NCBI RefSeq assembly: GCF_037975245.1
Contig: NC_092574.1
Location: 13,730,713-13,794,712, forward strand
Direction: 5' to 3'
DNA length: 64,000 bases
From: Apostichopus japonicus
Taxonomy: Eukaryota; Echinodermata; Holothuroidea; Aspidochirotida; Stichopodidae
The notes under the pieces are model-generated. The model worked only from the letters and a program-made list of their open reading frames with translations, did not search any database and was not told the origin of the DNA. Numbering within the stretch: position 1 is the stretch's first letter; every line of letters begins with the position of its first letter. The position numbers were made by a program, and so were the translations under genes. Of the stretch, positions 12,701 through 34,159 are shown piece by piece.

Positions 12701-15269
12701 TCATCATTATAGCCAACACAGAAAAAAAAAATTAAAAATCTCTGTTCAGCCAAAGTTACTCATATCCGTTCCATAAAAGCTCAATGATTAAGAATATCCA
12801 AGCATGTTTTTAATTAATTATGATACTTCCATTGTATGTGTCAGAACTATTCCTAACTTCCAAACTAACACAAAACATATAATTATTTATAAATCAGATG
12901 CTACTATAAAGGTTGTTATGCATCTCAAACTATTCATGTGTAGCGAAGTCTAATCGAACATCTGACACCTTCAGCCTTTTACCTAGTCGTTTGAAACAAT
13001 CTATATAAATCTTTCCCTAACGAATGTTCAATCAAATGTTCGTTAAAAGGAACATGATCTTGCTGACATTCATTGCTTAACAAAAAAAACTGCTGGAAAT
13101 TTTTTTCTGCATTTTGTTATTTCTCAAAACCGTATCCTCATAGCATTTCGTATGGCAGAGATAAATTTTTCGTCAAATTCGGTGATATACAATTTGGGCA
13201 ACAGTAGAATTGGTGTACATGTTATCAGGGCAATTATAGTATTTCCAAAAATAATATTAAGAATCCAGGGTGGAATGTAATATTTCTACCAAATAAGTTG
13301 CATTTTGATGAAATTATTAATACAGACATCACTGACAGAGCTAAACAAACTTTCCTAAGATAATACATGTTTAAGGATAAATCGACAAAAGAGATTGTAA
13401 CAATGAAGTAAAGCTCTTGAAGAACATCTGCACCATGATGACATCACAGACCGCCCGTTGAGATACTCTTCCCGAAGTAAGGACGGGCTTGGCCAGTCAA
13501 AGTGAATTACATGTAGTCAACCACATCTCAAGTTAGGGACAAGATATTGAGAAGGTTGTTTGTCAATTCACAGTGTGGAATAATTTTCTCTTTAAAAAAA
13601 CGTCTTACATTTTCTGCCATCAGAATGTAATAATAATAATAATAGTAATAATGAACATTTGTAACGTGCCAAAGGGCAAAGCAAGTATACAGACAAATCA
13701 TTAGATAACAAAAGGTAAATGTCAGTTAGATGTTGTTGAAATGAGTTTTCAGAGTAGATTTGAAGGACACAAGAGAAAGAGGGAGTTGATAGATTCAGGT
13801 AATTTGTTCCAAAGTTGTGAGGCAGCAGAAGAAAATTAGTAGTTTCCCCAGGATCTGTTATTAGACTTTATGGTTAGAAAGAGGGTTTATTCCGAGAGCC
13901 CAATACATGAGATGCACTATAAGGCTGTAACAGCTCTGATAAATACACTTCCCTGTAATTTGTTCAGAGCTATGTGAATATAACAAACACAGCATGAAAG
14001 GCAATACTTGCACAGTCTAGTAATTGAGATTGGTTGCTGGTTCTCTTTCATAGCCTTAAAGGTATGCTGTATTGGCCTTAAATATGCCAGAAACTCAAAT
14101 ATGGTCACCACTGGTTAAAAATAATACTGTTTCTACTACTGCTAAGAAAAAAACTTAAGTAGAATAGTTAAATATCCCTAGAAGGCAAATTGAAATTGAA
14201 GATGGAGGAAAACCTGTTATAGGCAGATGGAAAAATACGGACCAGTCTGTCGGAACATTGATGAGTAGAGCAGGGCTAGATGGAACAATAAACGGGAGGT
14301 GATATAAGAGCTGTAAGAGAACAACTATGAAGAGATGGCTAACACGAGAGAGGGTTAGCAAAGAGAGGTTTAAAAAGAAATTGTGAAGGAGAGTAGAAAA
14401 GAGAGAAGTGAGGGAGTAGCAAGGAGAAATAATAGAAAGTGTGGTGAAGAGAAGAAGGGAAGGGGCAGGGGAGGGGAGGGGTAGGATGAACAAAAGAGTG
14501 GTTAAGAATCAACCGTGTTTGGGTTGAGTGAAAATATTATTTGACAAGGAAAAATATTACAAATATTTCCCCTTTATTTCTGGTCTTGAAGAAAGCAATT
14601 TCTAGTCGAGCATGGAACAGACATGTCTGAGCAAATGGATGGACTCCGTCCAAAGTTCAGTGGCAAATTACTTCAAAATTTTAAAGTAATCTTTGGAAGA
14701 TATTGAAATTGAGTTTTAAAAAAAAAAATTCTTGACGACGCGGGTTGACCTGCTATAAAACTGTTCTTTCTTGAGCCCTGTAATTAATTAATCTTTTTTT
14801 TAATTATCTTCAGACAAACATTTGACTATCTCTGTAAATAACAGTAATCCTTCATATTTAGCTTCCAGTGGTTCAGAGCAAAATGAGAATTGTCTATTCA
14901 TGTGAGGTCTTTGGATTTTTCCTTGAAAGTAACCTTTTATTGATATTAGTCAACTATATCTAGCCCACGGAGGTTTGATATTTCAAAATTGTCTCAAGGT
15001 TAGAAGTTCTTCGACCTTTGTCTGCTGTGCTAACTTGGGAGGGGAATGGGGGGGGGGGTGGAGAAGAGGAGAAAGAGATATTGGGGTTAAGTTTACAAGG
15101 TAATGTACATATTTCAGTGTGTCCTTTAAAACTTTACATATTTACATACGTGAACCTCTTTGTTTTCACAGGCACTACATTCGGTACTCCCTCATTTGGA
15201 ACCACGACGACTGGTAAACCGCTTCAGCTGCAGAAACCACCAAATAAGTACAGGAAAGGCCTCAGATGA
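709..15269 (+). CDS. NUP58: Nucleoporin p58/p45 (NUP58), 3' ten coding exons, 5' end outside window
   Basis: FG nucleoporin of the NUP62-NUP54-NUP58 central-channel complex of the nuclear pore. Exons: 709-800, 1621-2055, 3083-3173, 4039-4104, 5220-5474, 5965-6083, 6986-7068, 8440-8638, 8931-9224, 15172-15269. All introns are GT-AG and all phases agree, giving about 577 codons. In order they encode: a Gly/Thr/Ser-rich FG region (exons 1-3, with GLFG, SFG and GFG motifs); a linker with CNTVTAFKDYVKRQK; the helical coiled-coil core (HAVREDTVALKQLL, EYFQRLVKEFEDQFQQY, KLNETFIALAAQLQ, KEQYLTYRRVF), which aligns motif by motif with my recollection of vertebrate NUP58; a second FG region (8931-9224); and a basic tail LQLQKPPNKYRKGLR before TGA. 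The last intron is 5947 nt, far longer than the others. Vertebrate p58 and p45 are splice forms of one gene. The first visible exon begins in phase 2, so at least one upstream exon is missing; I saw none in 1-708. Assignment is secure. Confidence 0.95.
2165..2650. repeat. Minisatellite, about 42-bp unit with a 154-bp higher-order repeat, in a NUP58 intron
   Basis: About eleven units of the form gaagtgctgtggctgaaacc followed by a stretch ending tttgatgtcata. Two shorter units lacking part of the motif (near 2367 and 2521) recur 154 bp apart with the same neighbours, so the array was extended by copying a multi-unit block. It lies in the intron between the exons ending at 2055 and starting at 3083. 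Long frames through it come from repetition and are not coding. Confidence 0.9.
7407..8220. mobile_element. Non-autonomous TIR element with a hairpin head, in a NUP58 intron
   Basis: The 10-mer GTTACTTGCC (7407-7416) is followed 7 bases later by its exact reverse complement GGCAAGTAAC (7424-7433), and the same reverse complement closes the element at 8211-8220. The first 100 bases resemble the start of 22207-22714, including the order of a gtagtcaggttgg-like word and a gtgacac...ttagtttgta-like word. There is no transposase frame. No clear target-site duplication was seen, so the exact ends are uncertain. Confidence 0.5.
11780..12410. repeat. Diverged tandem duplication (about 370-bp period) in last NUP58 intron
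   Basis: Two T/G-rich blocks share an order of words: a gtgtgtg run, cttgtacac/cttgtattcac, ccatttggta, ggaac, and ctttttgtatgg near 12001 and again near 12375. The similarity is degenerate. The long open frame through the second block (11935-12408) reflects low A content and no protein family is recognisable. Confidence 0.4.
13629..14120. repeat. Probable dispersed repeat preceded by a TAA microsatellite, in last NUP58 intron
   Basis: A (TAA)n tract at about 13629-13655 is followed by a segment with the words gaacatttgtaacg, gagttttcagagtagattt and ggtaatttgttccaaagttg. I recognise this pattern from repeats common in marine invertebrate genomes. A single copy is present here, so the call rests on pattern memory only. 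Confidence 0.3.
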
Positions 15270-15598
15270 TGAAATTTATCCTCGTGAAATTGTGATAATT
15301 TAAAAAACAAAGTCTACGAATACAGAAGCCAGCAACCAGTATCCACAAATTTTTGCGTTTACTTGGGATACTGAAACACGAGACCAGTAAATAGTCATCC
15401 AAAACAAGAGAGAGATATCTTGAGAAAGAGAGGTGGAGAGAGAGAGGAAGAAAGGAAGAAAAGACTGCATTCTCGTGTTTAGAAGATTTTGTTATCATCC
15501 AGAAAGGAGATTTCATTGATATGTTTTGCCTATAGTGATGGACAGTCTGATGACGTACTGATATGTAGTACAAGTGGTTGGTTAGACTCTAATACTCA

Positions 15599-15604
15599 AA
15601 TAAA
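15599..15604 (+). promoter_or_regulatory. Candidate poly(A) signal for NUP58
   Basis: AATAAA about 330 bases after the NUP58 stop codon is the first canonical hexamer downstream on this strand. A 3' UTR of this length would be ordinary. Confidence 0.5.
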
Positions 15605-18204
15605 TCTGCATATTTTATGCCAGCAGAGAGAATTTTAGATTAGCTTTGTCATATTTCCAAAATCTGCTAGTACAATCACAATGAAAGCAGGTGTGGAATC
15701 TTGGTGATTTTTCTTCTTCTTTTTGTTTACTTTTCATCTTTACTTTCATGACATTTGGTTTCAGGCCATATTGGAATCCACCGATGAACAACTGTAAGGT
15801 CATAGATAGGATGTATGATTTATGCAAGAGGTGCTTTTATGCAAAAGAAAGTAGGATTAATAACAGGCATTGTAACCTCTATGTATTGTCACTGAACCTT
15901 ATTATCATGTTCATGCTTTTGTTATAATTTGAAAAAGGCAGTGATAAAGGGAGACAGGATTAAGAAGGGGACAATAAGGATTAAGAGTAGTTACATACCA
16001 ACTGGATAAAGATTTAGACTTTCCCATGCTATTCTCTCATCAATTACTCACAGAATGTATTGTAGAATTACTCTTAATGCCAAACTAATGAAAGTTAACA
16101 ATACATATGGAGGTAAGATTTGGTTGAGGACTTAGGATTATGAAGAAATGATTCTGCCACCTTTTCCTCCTTTAAGATGATGTTCCAGCGCTTGAGATAA
16201 TCGAGACAAGAAATGGTGTTAATTACTGTATTGTCATTATGTGAAGTAAGGCTATGGACACTATAGATAACGTAGATTAATAACGTATAGTAATAAGATT
16301 TAATGTTAGTATCAGACTCCTATGAGAGTGTAAAATATTTAATGATCGTCCGATCATCCGAGACGACCAAATTTCTGTGCGGACAAGTTTGGAGGTTGTT
16401 GGATGGATGACGTGTTGTTTACATCTAATTCTGATTGCATTGTAGACGTAAATACCCCCAAAATGAAAATATGATAAATTGGTTCTGCCTTCCATCTCAC
16501 TTTGGAGATAAACATAGTGACAGGCCTATGATCCACCCAATGGTGAGTTCTAATGGCCCAATTCTGGTGTTCTATCCAGCAAACCTATACACATCTCTCC
16601 TATAATGTACTTATTGATCATTATTTGTTATTTTAGTATATTTTCTTGACCAACCAATTGCTGTTGAGACAATTGAAAGTTAAGACCTGGTAGTCCAGGG
16701 GGATAATGAAAATATTCTTAAATACAGTATTTGCTCTGTCTGAGGGTTGATGATTCATGGAAAGGGTTAGACAAACGGTGAGGTATTATTTCTTTTACTC
16801 TGAATGGTAAGAGGGGAAGGAGGGAGGGGGGATGAGGATGGGGGAAACAAGACAGGGTTGTTTCTCTATTCAAAAACTGAATCCAAATAGAATGGTTGTA
16901 AACTTTTCTTGTAACAGAAGAAAGGAGAAACAAGTTTTTGTATCACAGTACATATGTATCTAATCTATATGACTATGTGTGGCTGCTTTGTGTGGCTGCT
17001 ATGTGTGTTGATTTTAATCAAACTTTACAGTTGGTCCCCTTGATCTGGATTTTCACTGGAGATTGAGCAAAGAGCAATGTTTGATTGTCCAGTAATATCA
17101 ATCTACAACCAGGTCGGACATTTTAAACACAACGGTTGTCTTCATGGTCGACTCGAACAGGATGTAGGACAGCATTTGAAGAGCCGTCTGACTAGGCCTT
17201 TAATGGCTATCAGGATCATCACCAACTAAGAGGGCTGGATACCTCAGTTGAGAAGAGCTTTTGACTAGTAAACCAGAGGGTCACTGGATTGGATCCCAAA
17301 CTAGCGATAAATTTCTTTCTTCTTTTCCATTGTATGCAATTTCCTCTCAGTTTTCTGTAATTAATTTACTTATAATATAATAATTGTAATTTACATCATT
17401 TTTGGATCTCTGCGTGGGATATTATGGATATTACAGACACATATACTGTAGTTGAGAAGTCCAATTTCAATGTCTTGTTTCAACACTAGATATCTGATGT
17501 TACCTCACATACCTCAAAAAGATAAATGTGCTTCAAGTTTTGGGACACAACATTTTGTCTATCGGAGCAAAGGGTATACAACTCTCAAAATAGGAGCACT
17601 CAAAATGGTTTTCCATAGACATCATTTGGCTAGATTGGAGGCTTCTAATAGCTCCCTCCAGCTGCTAGCCAGGGGGGGGGGTGGGTTGGGGGGACTGTCA
17701 TGGAAGTTCTTATGCATGTGATCTGTACTGTTTAAAGATCTCTGAACCAAAGTAGCACAGTCATGTGCAATAGTGCAGACTGTACAAGAATGCCACTGTG
17801 CACTAGGTGAATTTGTATGCAGAGGCGCCGGATGTTTGTCCCAAAAGTTCCAAAGTTTTGCTGAAGAAATGACATGTTTTTTTTTAGCGTGCTAATGCCG
17901 GTTCTTGAAACAACTCGTTTGACTGAGAAATTCTGACAAATCTTTGTTAATATTCAATAGTTTTGAAGCACTTTGGGGGAATCACCTTCCCACCCCACCC
18001 TCATCCTCCCCCCCCCCCATTCCATGTAAAATTAAGATTCCATTTTTGCATGCAATCAACATCTACCTGTATGGCTACAAAGGTTACCATTATCACGAAA
18101 CCACTTCTGTGATGAAATTGCTAAGAGGTTGGTAAGAGCCTGAGGGAGTGGGTTGGTTAGTGCATTTTCATTTCCACAACAGTTGAAGATGTCATTACCC
18201 AACG
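15605..18204. other. Intergenic sequence downstream of NUP58
   Basis: AT-rich DNA with no supportable exon on either strand. It contains a G-run at about 17677 and a C-run at about 18009 but no repeat with clear ends. Short open frames here lack family resemblance or splice context. Confidence 0.6.
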
Positions 18205-18212
18205 GTGTTAGT

Positions 18213-18643
18213 CAGTGGCAGACTGGGCACACAGGCATTTGGGCAATGCCCGGTGAGCTGGGGAGCCTGGTAAAAATTACAGCCCACTTTCACAGTAGTT
18301 AATAGGATGCAGACGGGCTTTGTAGAAATACATTTTTAAGTGCTTGAAAAAACTAAATAAAATCCAGTCTAAATCATATATTTTTGTCTATTTTTGTTTA
18401 CGTTTTTAACGTTTCTCAGTTTAAACTAGTGTTGTTTCTGAAAAATTGGTTTTGGATCTATTTTAAAGGATTATTGTCACCTACAAAATTGAGAAATATA
18501 GCAGCATTTTGCATCTAGGCATTCCTTAATCTCAAACCTTAAACCCCTCCCAGGACGGCGATTACTTTGTAACATTTCAATAGATAATGGGCCGGTCCAG
18601 GTGAAAAATGCCCGGGCTGGTGTTAAAATCCAGTCCGCCCCTG
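18213..18643. mobile_element. hAT-like non-autonomous element, 431 bp
   Basis: Terminal inverted repeats: CAGTGGCAGACTGG at 18213-18226 and, at the right end, the reverse complement of CAGGGGCGGACTGG ending at 18643 (12 of 14 match). Flanking 8-mers are gtgttagt (18205-18212) and gtgttggt (18644-18651), 7 of 8 identical. An 8-bp duplication with CAG...CTG ends is typical of the hAT superfamily. There is no transposase frame, so this is a deletion derivative. The mismatches suggest it is old. Confidence 0.75.
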
Positions 18644-18959
18644 GTGTTGGTACAAAATAACCGATTTTCTCTACCGAAGTGGTTGAGTAACACTTTTTGG
18701 AATGATCTAAACTTGCATACTTGCTAAAGTAATGGTCAAGGCAACGTTTCGTGAATCTGCTAAGCTCATTTCGCGGCTCGGTTGGGGTTGAAAACTATTA
18801 ATATACAGCAACCAGTTAAAACAACAGCATCGGGCAGTATGTTATCACCCTCCGTTCCATACTTTAAGAAAAAATTATGATTAAAACATTGAACTCTTCT
18901 AACGCTTAACATACAACTTCCGGAAAACCTGAAAACATTTATGAAAAGTAAAGGTTCTA

Positions 18960-20221
18960 TCGCTGCTATTTCTTAGCATACAACTTCCGAGGAACAAAAG
19001 AAAACCGAAAAACTTTTGGGCGAACAAAGGGGCCTGAAACCTTTGTTCGCCCAAAATGTTTTTCGGATTAAATTTTTTTTTTTTGATTAAAGATACTCCC
19101 TAGATCGCCGGAAATCACCCTTTCCAGGCCATGCTAATTTGCAGATAAACGAAGAATAAATAGGTGAGAAAACCAACAAAATGTGAAAATTGCGCAATAA
19201 AAAGGAGTCTCAAACCTTAAATAAAAAAGTCAAAAATCGCGAATAAGTAATATGTGGTAAATAAAAAATGAAGGTTTGAGACTCCTTTAAAATCACGTAT
19301 CACTGGCAACATGCGTCGAGCGCCCCCTTTCTTAGCATATCACTTCCGAGGAACAATAGAAAAAGGAAAAACTTTTGGGCGAACAAAGGAGCCTGAAACC
19401 TTTGTTCGCCCAAAATGTTTTTCGGATTAAAAATTTTTTTTTGGATTAAAGATACTCCCTAGATCGCCGGAAATCACCCTTTCCAGGCCATGCTAATTTG
19501 CAGATAAACGATGAATAAATAGGTGAGAAAACCAACAAAATGTGAAAATTGCGCAATAAAAAGGAGTCTCAAACCTTTCATTTTTATTGACCACATTTTA
19601 CTTATTCGCGATTTTTGACTTTTTGACTTTGACTTTTTACTTCACTTTGACTTTTTTAAGTAAAAAGTAAAAGTCAAAAAGTCAAAAATCGCGAATAAGT
19701 AAAATGTGGTCAATAAAAATGAAAGGTTTGAGACTCCTTTTTATTGCGCAATTTTCACATTTTGTTGGTTTTCTCACCTATTTATTCATCATTTATCTTC
19801 AAATTAGCATGGCCTGGAAAGGGTGATTTCCGGCGATCTAGGGAGTATCTTTAATCCAAAAAAAAATTTTTAATCCGAAAAACATTTTGGGCGAACAAAG
19901 GTTTCAGGCTCCTTTGTTCGCCCAAAAGTTTTTCCTTTTTCTATTGTTCCTCGGAAGTGATATGCTAAGAAAGAGGGCGCTCGACGCATGTTGCCAGTGA
20001 TACGTGATTTCAAAGGAGTCTCAAACCTTCATTTTTTATTTACCACATTTTACTTATTCGCGATTTTTGACTTCTTTATTGCGCAATTTTTACATTTTGT
20101 TGGCTATGACACCTATTTATTCTTCGTTCATCTGCAAATGAGCATGGCCTGGAAAGGGTGATTTCCGGCGATCTAGGGAGTATCTTTACTCACAAAAAAA
20201 ATTAAAACCGAAAAACATTTT
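18960..20221. repeat. Long inverted repeat (arms about 590 bp) built from nested foldback units
   Basis: Sequence from 19053 rightward recurs in reverse complement from 20221 leftward, with the symmetry centre near 19645. The arms hold a 360-bp direct duplication (units starting near 18971 and 19331). Each full unit contains a hairpin with an 18-base stem, such as CTTTTGGGCGAACAAAGG facing its complement across a short spacer. An inner foldback is bounded by ggagtctcaaacctt and its complement (about 19202-19290 and 19563-19740). No protein is encoded. It is intergenic, between convergent NUP58 and FAM114A. It may be a foldback/MITE cluster; a transcript through it would form long double-stranded RNA. 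Confidence 0.85.
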
Positions 20222-20329
20222 GATAAGGAAGATTGTTTCGGGTTCCTCCCATGCATTAGATCAATGAGGGACCTTGATCATCACGCTTTACGAGGATATC
20301 TTATTTATTAGGTGTAAGAGAACCGGTGA

Positions 20330-20980
20330 GTGTTAGGAAGGGTAGGGGAGAATGGGGCGAGGGTAAATGATGTTACCAGGGGGAACTAATAATTCGTCCT
20401 AAATGAGATTTGAAAAAATTCATTGATGTAAGTAAATATCATTACTGCCTGCTCTCGCTGATTTCTTTAAACCCTATGGAGCGGAGTGTGTGAGGTGAAG
20501 AAGGGTAGGGAAGGATGGGGGAGGGAAAAATGACGATGTAACTAGGGGGGGGGGGAGGCTGATAATTCATTCAATAAGAGATTTGAAAATATGTATATGT
20601 AAGTTGATATCATTACTGCCTGCTCTCACTGATTTCTTTCAACCCTAAGTTACACTTATCGGAAGACTAGGCCGATAATACAATGCTTTAACAAAGAGAT
20701 GCTTCTAATTTATTACTAAAAACTGTTTAACTTTCACTAATCTATTTGGAAAAAAAAATATGATTTTAAGTTGAGAGACTCAGTAAGGATCAATTAAGTA
20801 GAACAAAGATCGTTGCGTACTGCGTGTAACGATCAAGTTTCCTACATTGGGATGGAAGGGTATCAGGGAGTGTAGGATTGAGTGGGAAGTTAAATGACGG
20901 TGTAACTAAGAAATTTAAAAAAAAAATCTTAGTTATAAAATCATTATGGCCTGCTCTTTGCTGATTTAACATTAGAATAA
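20330..20980. repeat. Three diverged tandem copies of a G-rich/AT-rich unit
   Basis: Blocks starting near 20335, 20498 and 20845 each begin with an aagggta...ggga G-rich stretch, then a tgatgttac/cgatgtaac word, and end with cattactgcctgctct (third copy: cattatggcctgctctt). The first two are about 165 bp apart and the third is more degraded. Confidence 0.65.
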
Positions 20981-21071
20981 GTGTCTCTAATCATTAGATA
21001 TTCCTTTAACAAACAAGGTGGGGTTGGGGAGGGGGTTCTAGACGGATTGACGGGGAAGAATGATTGGGAGT

Positions 21072-21220
21072 CAGTGGCGGAGCTAGGGGTATTAGTCAAT
21101 AATCGCGAATAAGTAAAAAGTGTTAAATAGCTGAAAAGGGCGCCAGCAGTCCATTTGAGTCCGTCAGGGGAGGGGGGGGGGGGCATCAGCCCCTCTGACG
21201 GTATGGACGCTCCGCCACTG
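21072..21220. mobile_element. Short TIR element (149 bp) with hAT-like ends
   Basis: It begins CAGTGGCGGAGC (21072-21083) and ends with the exact reverse complement GCTCCGCCACTG (21209-21220). Inside is a fragment, tcgcgaataagtaaa, also found in the long inverted repeat at 18960-20221, and a G-run. The flanking 8-mers do not match well, so the insertion footprint is not confirmed. Confidence 0.55.
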
Positions 21221-22206
21221 GGAGGACCCTTGTTACCTGTGAATCTTATAGAAACGCAAATTTCTACTCCAACACAAGATATATTTTTTTAAGTCCTAAA
21301 CTGTGAGTCAGATGCCAACCAATTCAGTTGAATTGGTGGAGGTTTTGTCCAAATCATTGATATCTTTAATAATTTCTGAATGTCAATCTGTAATGTTAGT
21401 GTGTAGAATCACATTAATTCTAATTCTGTGTCTAGTCCTGCCTACATGATGTAGATACAGTAGCACCATTAACTCCAAAAAGTCAGACAAGTTTTTTATC
21501 TTTAATTCCAGGGAATTCCATATTGACCCCTTATGCGAATTTATTGTTTCTAATATATATACATAATATTGACAACATTGTAGGTTAAACAAAAGCTAAC
21601 ATCTCTTAAATGAATAGTCTTACCAACAAATGGGAGAAAAATGTCATGAAGTTATTTAATTTATATCATTATTTCCCATTAATCTATTACCACGCAAATA
21701 ATTCAAATTAAATATGATAAAATCAAGGAAGAAAGAGAGAAAAAATATTATTTCAAAGTTGAGCAATATGAGTACAGCATTAAAAATTGCAAGTGTCTAC
21801 AATTGTCTTAAGTTAGATGCAAATGTTACGCTGTTATAATATTGCCCAGAAACACTTTTTTTACAAAAGGAAATATGTAATGCAGCACGGTACACCAGAT
21901 TACAAATCTGTACACAGAAAAAAAATGAAAGTGGTCAGCAGAAGAAATGCTATACTTTTATAAAGTTGTCATTTCTTCATCACCCCAACTATGCTTGCAA
22001 GAGAGATCAAATATTGCTATCAAAGAGCATTATTCCTGACTAAGTCAGGTAATAATTTGGAGGGTTAGAATCTGTGGGAAGACACCTTTATAAGTCGATT
22101 TGTCTGCCTGTCACTGAAATTTGGGTAGGGGAGGCGGGGGGGGGGGGGGGGGGGAGAGGGTATGCAGATGATTTCTTTCAAAATGGAGTAAAGGGTCAAT
22201 GTTTTC

Positions 22207-22714
22207 TGGTTCCTTGCTGAAAGCATAGGAACCCCTTGTAGTCAGGTTGGCATGTGTGTGAGTATGTGTGAGTATGTATGAGTATCACACACATGCGTGT
22301 GAGTATGTGTGTGACACTTTAGTTTGTATGTGTGATAAATACACAAGAAAATGATTGATAAATAAGATACTAGGTGGGTGGGTGGGTCCTAATGAGTTGA
22401 TGAACCCTATTGATTTTGGTGCTCATATCATGAATATTAATGAGGCCACATCGTTAAACGTCAAAATCTTCAAATTGCAATATCTTGGCAACCACAATTA
22501 ATAGTTACATCAAAGGTGAGTGTGTTATTGGTAGATAGCCTACACAAGGCCATGTGTGTTGCCATTGATGACGTGCATTTATGAGGTGTGGATTTGCATT
22601 AGTTTGGTTACACGTTTGTATGATTAATTACTTCATAGGGCAATTATTGATCTTGTTTATACATACTTGGAGTGTTCCCTGTTAATAAAATCAATGAGCA
22701 GTAGCAAGGAACCA
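22207..22714. mobile_element. Non-autonomous TIR element, relative of 7407-8220
   Basis: The left end TGGTTCCTTGCT (22207-22218) and right end AGCAAGGAACCA (22703-22714) are perfect 12-bp inverted repeats. The left end is also part of a local hairpin (GGTTCC...GGAACC within 26 bases). A microsatellite of gtgtgagtat type follows, in the same position as in the element at 7407. There is no coding capacity. Confidence 0.55.
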
Positions 22715-24842
22715 TGAAATGTCTTCATTCTGGCTATGTATTACACTAGCAGTGAAATTGAAGTCACAATATGTAGAAGTGATGTTTACTAACATTAAAT
22801 TAGTAGAAATGATATTCCTGAGTTGTGAATACTTTTTGTAATACTAAATGTCTCAACTTCTTCTGCTTCCAATATTTAAACCCATTCATAAAGTATGTGA
22901 AAGTCAGAGGTTTAAGGAAATTAACAAAGTCCATCACATAGAGGTCCGGATATCCATCCGAATTTAAGCCAATAACCTTCTTTTTGAAATGCATGGCATT
23001 TGGAACCTGGTGAGATATTAATCACTGTCTCCTCTTCTGTATGGATGTGTTCAATTTGTCCAATGAAATCCAAACATGCATAAAATTTAAAAAAAAGGAA
23101 ACGTTGGTTACCATGGTACCAATTTTCCTTTAAATATAATACGTGGTAAAAGTACTGATGATTAATTCTATCCATGTTTTATTTCTTTGTTCAAAATATC
23201 ACTATTTCATCGAAAAAGGCAACCTATGGAATTTGACAGAATAGTAAAGCTCCTCTAAGCGTTAACAGTAAAGGCTGTGAGTGAACCTGCTTGATTATCT
23301 TTCCCTAGATCGAGTACTGGACTGATCTTCTGAACTTTGATCTATTTGGAAACTATTTAAAAGGCAAGACTTTTGTTCCAACAATGACAACACCAGTGTT
23401 AGAACTGATACATTCAAACAGACATCTTACACTTAGAAGTTGTGTCTCTACGATCAGTCTCATTTGGTCAGTAGTAACAAACATTTTCTCTGGTAGTAAC
23501 TTCATCAGTGACAAAAACCTGCAGCTACAATGTGCTTTTCAATTTTCCCACAGAGAAAAGGAATTGTTTTCATGTGACACCATATGTGAGAACTGATATA
23601 GAACAAGCTAACCCAATCACCAGCAGATTTCCTATGTATTAAAAAAAAAATAGGAATTTTTCAAAATTCATACTTGACCTTCAAAGTACCAGATCCCTGT
23701 TAATTGGCTACTCAGACAAATATCTCTATGAAGGATCTACTCAGACAAGCCGTCTAAAATATCTCTATGAAGGATCTACTCAGACAAGCCGTCTCAAACA
23801 TCTCTGTGAAGGATGTAACCAACACAAGTGTATTGATTCTATTGGTATCATTTTCAAAGACCAGAATTGTATTGAATTAAAATGTAAGTCTGATCACATG
23901 AAAAGGATTTTGTATGCTACATAGAACAATTTTCTCTTACCCTTCCTGATTTTCTTCTTTCAGTTATAAATACATTTTTTTTAGCTTCCCTTCCAGGAAA
24001 TAAACCTCTCTGCTTGCATATTTTACATAGAGCACTACTTCTGCAGATCTGATTAATATTATGAATGTTAATAATACATATTGATTCTATGTTTAAACTC
24101 CAACAAATAATTGATCGAGAAAGAACAAAATTATGACTGTCACATAAAATGTGCAATGTTATGAATATTTTTTAAGTACATAACCAATACTGTCAAATGA
24201 AATTATGAACAAGAGTTGTCTACATCCCGTTCACAGAAGAGAACAAACTGGTAAAGTAAAAATATACATTTATCTTGTGTTATAACACAGTCTTCCTCTG
24301 TGAAAGTTCATAAATACAAGGGCATTTTCAATTTCATTCCGATGAAAATATTTCTAAATCATAAAATGTCGCCGAAGAAATTCTTTTCGCCGTCGAATTC
24401 CCGTAAAATTTGTTAGCTTATGTTACTTTCATAAATTATACAACTTAGCTCAAATTTAAACAAATTAATTTTGCTCTATTATAATGCCCTTGACAGAGCA
24501 AACACTTACTACTCACTTGTCAATGAAAAAAATAAATGCTAATCATAAACTTCATGGTGCCATATCTTCTCATAACTTTCCGCTTCAATAAGAGTTGATT
24601 GTTTATTCATTTTTGGAACATATTGATTGAAATTTTTATGCTCACATGCATCACCTCACAGTACTCTCATCAAATCCTCCGGAGTTTATTCTGCTGTTGA
24701 TTTTTCAATCAATCTCTTACAACAGTCTTCCCTACACTAGATCTTTAGTGACATCATGCAAGGTACCTACGTTACCTTTGGTTACCTTTATTTGCTTGTG
24801 GAATGTTATGGACCCCCTGTGTTAAGCCAAAGGTAATATTTC
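22715..24842. other. Intergenic sequence between convergent genes
   Basis: No exon is supportable on either strand. A small tandem motif around ctactcagacaa with a tatctctatgaaggat neighbour occurs three times between about 23708 and 23815. The rest is AT-rich and unremarkable. Confidence 0.6.
24787..24792 (-). promoter_or_regulatory. Candidate poly(A) signal for FAM114A
   Basis: AATAAA on the minus strand about 50 bases past the FAM114A stop. It would give a very short 3' UTR, so a more distal site is possible. Confidence 0.35.
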
Positions 24843-34159
<9,317 letters not shown>

